Source: Nitrosomonas halophila (GTDB lineage: Bacteria > Pseudomonadota > Gammaproteobacteria > Burkholderiales > Nitrosomonadaceae). From it: 53,586 bases of DNA. How positions within the stretch are numbered: the stretch's first letter is position 1; each line of letters starts with the position of its first letter. The stretch lies in the NCBI RefSeq assembly GCF_900107165.1, contig NZ_FNOY01000016.1, positions 1 through 53,586 of the forward strand, written 5' to 3'. Below the pieces are notes generated by a model. That model was not told the DNA's origin. It made no database searches and saw only the letters and a program-made list of their open reading frames with translations. Made by a program: the position numbers and the translations under genes. Shown one piece after another: positions 47,315 to 53,586 of this stretch.

Positions 47315-48253
47315 TTATTTCAAGGTATCCGCGTTTTGCTGGAGCAGGTCGGAATCACTCAAGGCGATACTCGTCAGATTCTTGTTGATGCGACGGTTGA
47401 GTCCCGATAATACTTTCCCTGGGCCGCATTCCACGACATGAGTCACACCTTGATCTGCCATCGCCTGAATCGTCTCTGTCCACCGGACCGGGCAATAGAG
47501 TTGCCGGGCAAGTATCTCCCGGAGGGATGTGGCCTCGGGATGTGGCTGTACATCGACATTATGTAAGACGGGGATATGAGGCAGCTGCAGCGGGATCTGT
47601 TCCAGCAGCCGCGCAAATTTATCGGCTGCAGAATGCATCAGCGCACAATGCGATGGGATGCTCATCGGGAGCAAAACCGCCAGCTTCGCTTTTCTCTGTT
47701 TGGCGAGCGCAATGCCTTGCATGACAGCCTGTTTATGGCCCGCTATGACGACCTGGCCGGGTGCATTGAAGTTAGCCGGCTCCAGGAAAGTGCCTGGCAG
47801 GTTCTGAACGATTTCAGAACATATCGCTGCCACGGCGTCGTCATCCAGTCCGACGATTGCAGCCATGCCGCCGGTGCCTTCGGGCACACTTTCCTGCATG
47901 ACTTCTGCCCGATAGCGTACCAGCTTGAGCGCATCGGAGAATGTAAGCGATCCAGCCGCGACCAGGGCGGCATATTCACCCAGGCTATGGCCAGCCAGCA
48001 GCTGCGGTTGTTTGCCGCCTGCCTGTTGCCATGCACGGTAAATGGCGACATCAGCGGTTAACATGACGGGCTGGGTGTGAACGGTGAGATTCAGTTTTTC
48101 TTCTGGTCCGTCATTGACCAATGACCAGAGATCTTCCTGCAGCACATCGCTGGCTTCAGCGAATGTGGCATGTATCGATGGCAATGCCGCATAGCCTTGC
48201 ATCATGCCAACTGACTGAGATCCCTGTCCAGGGAAAATAAAAGCGATTTTCAT
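47315..48253 (-). CDS. fabD: malonyl-CoA:ACP transacylase FabD
   Basis: A 312-residue transacylase that loads malonate on ACP. FIFPGQGSQSVGMM opens the protein. The nucleophile is the Ser of LAGHSLGEYAALVAAG near residue 92, and the catalytic His is in SIPSHCALMHSAA near 201. VVECGPGKVLSGLNRRI is near the end. It starts 3 bp after the fabH stop, so the fab genes are tightly coupled. Confidence 0.97.
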   Translation of the reverse strand: MKIAFIFPGQGSQSVGMMQGYAALPSIHATFAEASDVLQEDLWSLVNDGPEEKLNLTVHTQPVMLTADVAIYRAWQQAGGKQPQLLAGHSLGEYAALVAAGSLTFSDALKLVRYRAEVMQESVPEGTGGMAAIVGLDDDAVAAICSEIVQNLPGTFLEPANFNAPGQVVIAGHKQAVMQGIALAKQRKAKLAVLLPMSIPSHCALMHSAADKFARLLEQIPLQLPHIPVLHNVDVQPHPEATSLREILARQLYCPVRWTETIQAMADQGVTHVVECGPGKVLSGLNRRINKNLTSIALSDSDLLQQNADTLK

Positions 48254-48256
48254 AGT

Positions 48257-49213
48257 CTACCAGCGTATCAGAACCGAACCCCAAGTGAATCCACCTCCCA
48301 CTCCCTCAAGCACAACGTTGTGCCCGGATTGAACGCGTCCATCCCGCACGGCGATATCCAGCGCGAGTGGCACGGAAGCAGCCGAGGTGTTGCCATGTTG
48401 TGCGACGGTTGTCACAACTTTCTCTGGAGAAATGCCAAGTTTTTTGGCGGTGGAGGAAATGATCCGGATATTGGCCTGATGCGGTATCAGCCAATCGATA
48501 TCAGAGGGTTGCAGTTGATTTGCATCCAGTGCCTCATGAACAGCTTCTTCCAGAACTTTGACCGCGAATTTGAACACGGTGTTGCCTTCCATGGTTATAA
48601 AAGGCTTGCCTTGTATTTTGCCCGCACTGATATTGCCAGGCACGGCTAGAATCTGACTGTAACTGCCATTGGCATGCAGGTGTGACGAGAGAATGCCAGG
48701 CTGCTGATCCTGCGTGAGTATGACAGCACCTGCGCCGTCACCAAACAGCACACAGGTGCTTCGATCGTTCCAGTCTATGATGCGGGAGTAGACTTCAGTG
48801 CCGACAACCAGGGCATTGCGGCATTTTCCAGAGCTGACAAACATATCGGCTGTCGCCAGTGCATAGATGAAGCCACTGCAAACCGCCTGCACATCGAATG
48901 CCGGTCCGTTGGCAATGCCGAGCTTATGTTGGAGGATGCAGGCAGTACTGGGAAAGACCATGTCCGGCGTGGTCGTTGCAACGATGATCAAATCGATTTC
49001 GTTGGGCCGTATGCCTGATGCCGCTATTGCTTTGCGGCTCGCTTCCAGGGCCAGATCGCTGGCCATTTGGTCTTCAGCAGCGATGTGGCGCTGGGTGATG
49101 CCAGTCCGTGTACGTATCCATTCGTCACTGGTATCTACCATGGATTCAAGGTCCTGATTGGTCAGGATTTTTTCTGGCAGATAACCGCCGGTCCCAATGA
49201 TGCGTGAATACAT
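48257..49213 (-). CDS. fabH: 3-oxoacyl-ACP synthase III (FabH)
   Basis: A 318-residue initiating condensing enzyme joining acetyl-CoA with malonyl-ACP. The start at 49213 ([14 protein letters not shown]) matches the family N-terminus. The long in-frame extension to 49576 lies antisense-like inside plsX and is not coding. The catalytic triad: Cys in [13 protein letters not shown] near 113, His in [13 protein letters not shown] near 244 and Asn in [14 protein letters not shown] near 274. It follows plsX by 13 bp. Confidence 0.97.
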   Translation of the reverse strand: MYSRIIGTGGYLPEKILTNQDLESMVDTSDEWIRTRTGITQRHIAAEDQMASDLALEASRKAIAASGIRPNEIDLIIVATTTPDMVFPSTACILQHKLGIANGPAFDVQAVCSGFIYALATADMFVSSGKCRNALVVGTEVYSRIIDWNDRSTCVLFGDGAGAVILTQDQQPGILSSHLHANGSYSQILAVPGNISAGKIQGKPFITMEGNTVFKFAVKVLEEAVHEALDANQLQPSDIDWLIPHQANIRIISSTAKKLGISPEKVVTTVAQHGNTSAASVPLALDIAVRDGRVQSGHNVVLEGVGGGFTWGSVLIRW

Positions 49214-49226
49214 AGTTATAATCGGC

Positions 49227-50273
49227 TCACTTTGCTGATGCTGGGTTGGGAATATTTTGTCCGATATTATGGCGCAGCTGCTCGACATGTTCGCCGATAT
49301 GGCGCAACATTCCGCCCCGCACTTCACCGGCTGCGCGCCCGATGGCGCAGCGGAATGCGAAGCTGTCGGCCGAACCATGGCTTTTAATGACGATGCCACG
49401 CAGACCCAACAAGCTCGCGCCATTATATCGGCGGTGATCGACGCGCCGTTTGAAGGCATTGATGACAGGCAACGCGACCCAACCGGCCAATTTACTGAAG
49501 GGGGTGCGCTTGAACTCCTCGCGCAAATAGCTGGCCAGCATTTGCGCCAGTCCTTCCGATGTCTTGAGCGCAACATTGCCCACGAACCCGTCGCAGACCA
49601 CTACGTTGGTGGTGCCCCGGTAAATGTCATCCCCTTCGATGTTGCCGTAGAAATTCAGGCCGCTGGAGCGGAATAATTCGGCCGCCTGCTTGACAATGTC
49701 ATTGCCCTTGATGTCTTCCTCGCCAATATTCAGCAGGCCTATGCTTGGATTGGGTTTCTGCTCTACCGAAGAGACCAGCGTAGCGCCCATCATGCCAAAC
49801 TGAAGCAGGTGTTCCGCGGTGCAGTTGACATTCGCACCCAAGTCCAGAACATAAGTGTGTCCCGAGATGGTGGGCAGCACCACGGCCAATGCAGGCCGGT
49901 CGATACCGGGAATGGTCTTCAATACGAACCGGGAAGTGGCCAACAGCGCACCTGTGTTGCCCGCGCTGATACATGCCTGGGCTTCGCCACTTTTGACTAA
50001 ATTGATGGCAATGCGCATGGAAGAGTCCTTCTTGTTGCGCAGGGCGAGCGCCGGCGACTCATCCATGCCAACGACTTCACTGGCTGGATGTAATCTGAGC
50101 CGTGGGTTGGGAGCTATTTTGAGTGCATGCAATTCCGCCTCAATCGCATCCGGTATGCCAACCAGAATGATGTCTGCCTCAGGATCCTGGCGCAGATATT
50201 CGACAGCGGATGGAACGGTGACATGTGGGCCATGATCGCCGCCCATACAGTCGATCGCTACAGTTATATTCAC
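49227..50273 (-). CDS. plsX: phosphate acyltransferase PlsX
   Basis: A 348-residue enzyme converting acyl-ACP to acyl-phosphate for PlsY in phosphatidic acid synthesis. The N-terminus [20 protein letters not shown] and internal [31 protein letters not shown] and [18 protein letters not shown] are family signatures. It sits between rpmF and fabH, the conserved proteobacterial order. Confidence 0.96.
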   Translation of the reverse strand: MNITVAIDCMGGDHGPHVTVPSAVEYLRQDPEADIILVGIPDAIEAELHALKIAPNPRLRLHPASEVVGMDESPALALRNKKDSSMRIAINLVKSGEAQACISAGNTGALLATSRFVLKTIPGIDRPALAVVLPTISGHTYVLDLGANVNCTAEHLLQFGMMGATLVSSVEQKPNPSIGLLNIGEEDIKGNDIVKQAAELFRSSGLNFYGNIEGDDIYRGTTNVVVCDGFVGNVALKTSEGLAQMLASYLREEFKRTPFSKLAGWVALPVINAFKRRVDHRRYNGASLLGLRGIVIKSHGSADSFAFRCAIGRAAGEVRGGMLRHIGEHVEQLRHNIGQNIPNPASAK

Positions 50274-50325
50274 TTGTTACGAAGAGCTAGGCAATGACGA
50301 AAGTAAATAAGGGTAAATGGATAAA

Positions 50326-50508
50326 TTAATCGTCGTTCTTGGTTTTGATGACTTTTCGTCCGCGATAGTAGCCATTGGGGCTGATATGGTGACGCAAATG
50401 CGTTTCTCCGGTGGTCGCTTCGATTGCTAGAGGAGGATTGGTCAACGCATCATGGGAACGATGCATCCCGCGTTTGGAAGGGGATTTCTTGTTTTGTTGC
50501 ACAGCCAT
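50326..50508 (-). CDS. rpmF: 50S ribosomal protein L32
   Basis: A 60-residue ribosomal protein. [20 protein letters not shown] is the canonical start, and [20 protein letters not shown] closes it. It has no cysteines, so it is the zinc-free L32 form. The start at 50508 is chosen because the upstream in-frame residues are not part of L32. It lies between yceD and plsX. Confidence 0.97.
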   Translation of the reverse strand: MAVQQNKKSPSKRGMHRSHDALTNPPLAIEATTGETHLRHHISPNGYYRGRKVIKTKNDD

Positions 50509-50653
50509 AAGTTTAGCTCCAGAATAAAGAACGTCTGTAAAACGTTGGGAACCTGACACGATACTGCGTCTGAAAGGCTGCGGAAAACATACTTGCTTTG
50601 TTTATCCCGTTTTCAGACATCTGCGTGACTTGTTCCAATACGATTGATTAATG

Positions 50654-51151
50654 TTATTGCTTCAGTGTTGCCAATGCCGCAAAGGGATGTTCGTCGGTGA
50701 CGGCCCTGTAAATTTCGAGTTTGCTTGTCGTCAGGCACGCAATATCCTGATGCCTGGGCGAGTTTGGCAAGCTCAAAATGATTTCATCCTCGATCAGGGT
50801 CAGAATATCAAGCGCTGTCGAAGCCATGATCGCATCAACGGTAACATCCTCGTCATAGCGGCATAATTCATCCTCATTTCTGGCCAGGAGCAGTTCAGAT
50901 TCAAGCTCAAGCGCATGCTCCAATTGCTCCAGGCAGCGCTGGCAACTCAGATTGACGGTGCCACTGACCGCTATCCTCAACATCGGCCTGTCTTGATGGT
51001 CGAATAATCCCTCGATCGAGTAGACAAGTTCCCCTGCCTTGTCTGTCAGGTAATCCTGCAAACGTTCAAGATCGCATGGGCATACTCTGCCACGTAGTGA
51101 ACCGGCATTACGGACAAAATCTAATGTATCGATAACTAATTGGTCGGACAT
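50654..51151 (-). CDS. yceD: YceD/DUF177 family protein (23S rRNA accumulation protein)
   Basis: A 165-residue member of the DUF177 family, implicated in 23S rRNA accumulation. The conserved [16 protein letters not shown] motif and the acidic C-terminal half ([15 protein letters not shown], then [18 protein letters not shown]) are present. It is 145 bp upstream of rpmF, the usual partner. It is divergent from maf, whose promoter region overlaps its 5' end. Confidence 0.9.
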   Translation of the reverse strand: MSDQLVIDTLDFVRNAGSLRGRVCPCDLERLQDYLTDKAGELVYSIEGLFDHQDRPMLRIAVSGTVNLSCQRCLEQLEHALELESELLLARNEDELCRYDEDVTVDAIMASTALDILTLIEDEIILSLPNSPRHQDIACLTTSKLEIYRAVTDEHPFAALATLKQ

Positions 51152-51220
51152 AAGGCGCGCATGTTATATTTTTTATCTTCAAGTGTCAAAAATTGCCAAT
51201 CAACATACTACTATAATATT

Positions 51221-51817
51221 TTGAAAACGCACACGATTCATCCTCCTTTGATATTGGGTTCCAGTTCTGTCTACCGGCGCGAGCTACTAGAGCGCTTGCA
51301 AATTCCCTTCCAAACCGCCAATCCTGCTATTGACGAAAGCGCGTTGCCCGATGAGACGCCGGCTGCCACCGCGCTCCGGCTGGCGAAAAACAAAGCCCGT
51401 GCAGTCGCTGAACTATTTCCTGATGCACTCATCATCACGGCAGATCAAGTGGCTGTGTTGGGGGGTATCCAATTGGGCAAGCCCCTGAATCATGCCAATG
51501 CCACCCGGCAACTCCAGTTGATGCGCGGAAAGGAAGTGATCTTTCATACCGCGCTGTGCTTGCTTAACACTAGATCAGATCATTTGCAGTCGCGTATTGT
51601 TCCATGTTCGGTAAAATTTCGTGAGATGACCGATCAGCAGATAGCGCGCTACCTGGCAAAGGAACAGCCTTATCATTGTGCGGGCAGTGCCAAAACCGAG
51701 GGATTGGGGATCGTCCTGATTGAACGCATCATGGGTGATGATCCCAATGCCTTGATTGGATTGCCGTTGATTGCGCTGGTGGAAATGTTGATGGCAGAAG
51801 GGGTGGAAATCGTGTAA
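51221..51817 (+). CDS. Maf-like nucleotide pyrophosphatase (7-methyl-GTP type)
   Basis: A 198-residue house-cleaning pyrophosphatase of the Maf/YceF group. Motifs: [17 protein letters not shown], the acidic [43 protein letters not shown] and the substrate loop [15 protein letters not shown]. The start is difficult: similarity begins at residue 9-10 of a TTG start at 51221, and there is no in-frame ATG close by (51161 would add 20 poor residues). A TATAAT at 51212-51217 lies immediately upstream, which would make the message nearly leaderless if it is the -10 box. It is divergent from yceD. Confidence 0.88.
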   Translation: MKTHTIHPPLILGSSSVYRRELLERLQIPFQTANPAIDESALPDETPAATALRLAKNKARAVAELFPDALIITADQVAVLGGIQLGKPLNHANATRQLQLMRGKEVIFHTALCLLNTRSDHLQSRIVPCSVKFREMTDQQIARYLAKEQPYHCAGSAKTEGLGIVLIERIMGDDPNALIGLPLIALVEMLMAEGVEIV

Positions 51818-52005
51818 GCTGCGTGAGTCGTCGTATTCGTATATCAGCTTGTTCATGCTTGTTCATCCTAGGCAGCGTACCCGATATTCATACCGTTCGA
51901 TCCTGGCGCAAATAGCATGCCCTATACTGCACACCGTCCGGCTTTCCCGTATGCGCTCCCAGGTGAGATGCATGCGTATCTGGATGGGGTAATGGGGGAA
52001 ATGGC

Positions 52006-53367
52006 ATGAGCAACCGAGTTGGAGGTATTTCGTTGCGCGTGATGGTGATCCTGGCAGGGTTGATGGGGGGGGTCACAGGCTTTTCGCATCCTGGCCTGGC
52101 AGCTTACCCTGGCGCAGAGGCTGATCTGAATGCAGCCGCAGCAGCTTTGGATCCGGATGACCAGGGGGGGGTAACCCTGCGCCTGGCGCTCCAGCGTGTT
52201 TTGCAGCGCAATCCGGAACTTGCCGCTTTTTCCAAAGAAGTGCGTGCATTTGAGGGCAGCAAGCTGCAAGCCGGTTTGTTTAAAAATCCCGAGTTCAATA
52301 TCGAAGCGGAAGACGTCAGTTCATCCAATGCCGCGCTGCAACGATTTGCGACCTTTCGTATCAGTCAGCTGATAGAGCTTGGCGGCAAGCGGCATGCCCG
52401 TGTGAATGTGGCGGTAACAGGCCAGGCGCTCGCTGATCAGGCTTATGCAGCGAAACGGTTGGAAATGATTGCACGCACCGCCAATGCCTTCATCGGTGTG
52501 CTGGAAGGTCAGGCGCAGGTGAGTGTGGTGGAGGATACCTTGCGGTTGGCTGAGGCGGCGATGCAGGCGGCTGTCAAGCGGGTGGATTTGGGGCAGGCCC
52601 CCCCCATGGAGGCGATGCGCTCGAAAGTCGCGCTGGCTACGGTCAGGATAGAGCTTGAGCAGGCGAAACGCGATCTGGCTGCCGCCAGGACACAATTGGC
52701 ACTGCTTTGGGGAGACACCGAACCGCGCTTCAATCGAGCGCTGGGGGAGCTGGAGGCGTTGGTTGAGATCCCCAGTTTCGATCAATTGGCCGGGTATCTG
52801 GAGCAAAACCCGCTGATACTGCAGAGTTCGCAGCAAATCGTGCAACGTCAGGCGATGGTCGAGTTGGAAAAGGCGCATCGTATTCCCGACATTACGCTGG
52901 GTGCCGGTGTGCGGCGTTACCTGGAAACGGACAATACCACTGCATTGCTGGATATTTCGATTCCCATTCCAGTTTTTGACCGGAACCAGGGTAACTTGCT
53001 GGAAGCGCGCCAACGCTTGCATAAGGCCATGGACGAACGGCTGGCGGTTGAGTTGCAGCTGAAGACCGAATTTGCACGGACCTACGAGAATTTGCTCGCC
53101 GCCCAGAACGAGATCCGGGTGCTGCGTGATGAGGTGCTGCCAAGCGCTCAGCAGGCCTTTGAATTGACCAACCGGGGCTATCAATTGGGCCGGTTTGGTT
53201 TTTTGGAAATGCTGGATGCCCAACGTACTTTTTTTCAGAGCCGTACCCTTTATGTGCGAGCATTGGCCAATTATCAACGATTGATCAATACCGTCGAACA
53301 GTTGGTGGCAGCGCCGATCGACAGTCTGCGGGATGCCGCAGCGAATGATCGCAAGCAAGCAGACTAA
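52006..53367 (+). CDS. czcC: CzcC/CusC-type outer-membrane efflux protein
   Basis: A 453-residue TolC-family factor of heavy-metal RND efflux systems. A signal peptide (about 1-32) is followed by two outer-membrane-factor repeats: ISQLIELGGKRHARVNVA and, in the second, DISIPIPVFDRNQGNLLEA and RGYQLGRFGFLEMLDAQR. It would form the exit duct for a CzcB/CzcA-type pump. Those genes should follow, but an IS200/IS605 element begins within about 5 bp of the stop. Three homopolymer runs of eight lie in the gene (G8 at 52065-52072 and 52164-52171, C8 at 52598-52605), the first in the signal-peptide region. Confidence 0.85.
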   Translation: MSNRVGGISLRVMVILAGLMGGVTGFSHPGLAAYPGAEADLNAAAAALDPDDQGGVTLRLALQRVLQRNPELAAFSKEVRAFEGSKLQAGLFKNPEFNIEAEDVSSSNAALQRFATFRISQLIELGGKRHARVNVAVTGQALADQAYAAKRLEMIARTANAFIGVLEGQAQVSVVEDTLRLAEAAMQAAVKRVDLGQAPPMEAMRSKVALATVRIELEQAKRDLAAARTQLALLWGDTEPRFNRALGELEALVEIPSFDQLAGYLEQNPLILQSSQQIVQRQAMVELEKAHRIPDITLGAGVRRYLETDNTTALLDISIPIPVFDRNQGNLLEARQRLHKAMDERLAVELQLKTEFARTYENLLAAQNEIRVLRDEVLPSAQQAFELTNRGYQLGRFGFLEMLDAQRTFFQSRTLYVRALANYQRLINTVEQLVAAPIDSLRDAAANDRKQAD

Positions 53368-53371
53368 ACAA

Positions 53372-53391
53372 CCACCAGCTAAAGCTGGTGG
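53372..53391. repeat. IS200/IS605 right-end hairpin
   Basis: Arms CCACCAGCT (53372-53380) and AGCTGGTGG (53383-53391) form a 9-bp perfect hairpin with a two-base centre, starting five bases after the czcC stop. A second perfect 18-bp palindrome (53419-53436, centred on CTTAAG) lies directly after the transposase stop. Subterminal hairpins next to tnpA are what TnpA recognises in IS200/IS605 elements. The hairpin is comparable in style, not identical, to that at 51-67. Confidence 0.7.
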
Positions 53392-53436
53392 GTTAGTGAC
53401 AATGACTAAAGTCAGGATACGGGTCTTAAGACCCGT

Positions 53437-53586
53437 TTAGCTTTCGGTTCTGAAATTATCATCACCTTTAGGTTCAAAATGATGCTCCAAATAGTTTTGA
53501 ATCATTTCTTCTGTCAGTTCTCCTGATGTTACACAAAAGTATCCTCGCGCCCAAAAATGGCGCCCCCAGTAGCGTTTTTTTAAGTC
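53437..53586 (-). mobile_element. tnpA: IS200/IS605-family transposase TnpA, partial
   Basis: The minus strand encodes the C-terminal 49 residues of a Y1 transposase, ending at the stop at 53437-53439; the N-terminus lies beyond the window. The readable part has RYWGRHFWARGYFCVTSG and EEMIQNYLEHHFEP, strongly matching the C-terminal part of IS200/IS605 TnpA, which cuts and joins single-stranded DNA. It is missed by ORF calling because it is truncated by the window edge. Whether a tnpB follows cannot be seen. Confidence 0.9.

Noticed and set aside
48257..49576. 439-residue form of FabH
   Set aside because: The extra N-terminal codons lie inside plsX in another frame; the family N-terminus begins at 49213.
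1..53586. CRISPR array, rRNA operon or prophage
   Set aside because: No regularly spaced repeats, rRNA signatures or phage structural genes are seen.

Overview
The window looks like a chromosomal segment of a Gram-negative betaproteobacterium. The evidence is the order yceD-rpmF-plsX-fabH-fabD-fabG-acpP-fabF-mltG, a cysteine-free ribosomal protein L32, RND and ABC envelope export systems, and an OprI-like murein lipoprotein. Gene content and codon use would suit a Nitrosomonas-type ammonia oxidiser, but no ammonia-oxidation gene is present, so that placement is inference.

Layout. 1-480: mobile-element debris (an IS200/IS605-like end hairpin, a headless AT-rich ORF, an attC-like stretch). 481-2752 (minus): kynureninase-like enzyme and tryptophan 2,3-dioxygenase. 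2852-3085: decayed REP-associated tyrosine transposase (RAYT). 3274-5877: three consecutive exported proteins (DUF4892-OmpA, a periplasmic coiled-coil protein, a lipoprotein). 6004-7778: THUMP protein and CapA-like protein. 8209-14613: a four-gene export operon (outer-membrane factor, yhiI, rbbA, yhhJ), followed by a copper P-type ATPase (14777-16963). 16982-19125 (minus): TrkA/TrkH potassium uptake. 19276-21846: glycogen phosphorylase. 21864-24263 (minus): PhyH-type dioxygenase and an EAL phosphodiesterase, then a 151-bp MITE-like inverted repeat. 25236-28377: sensor kinase plus a response regulator with a broken HD-GYP domain. 28437-28512: tRNA-Thr(CGU). 28883-30373: Lpp/OprI-like lipoprotein convergent with an L,D-transpeptidase. 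30357-33219 (minus): a partial [NiFe]-hydrogenase maturation set (protease, hypA, hypB, N-terminally truncated hypF) without structural subunits. 33232-34287: patatin-like protein.

The most interesting region is 34561-38996: fatty acyl-AMP ligase, NAD-dependent epimerase-type reductase, dedicated acyl carrier protein and serine palmitoyltransferase. This matches the bacterial ceramide/sphingolipid gene set known from Caulobacter, apart from the ceramide synthase. It is followed by pgeF, a ZIP metal transporter, and a three-domain glycosyltransferase (GT2-GtrA-ArnT-like) on the minus strand.

43663-51151 (minus) is the conserved fatty-acid/phospholipid cluster, divergent from maf (51221-51817). 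The window ends with a CzcC-type outer-membrane factor (52006-53367), followed within a few bases by an IS200/IS605 element whose tnpA runs off the window edge.

Functionally the window is dominated by envelope biology: lipid synthesis (fab, plsX, putative sphingolipid), peptidoglycan processing (mltG, L,D-transpeptidase, pgeF), glycolipid modification and several export systems. A hydrogenase-maturation remnant and c-di-GMP-type regulators are interspersed, with mobile-element scars at both ends.
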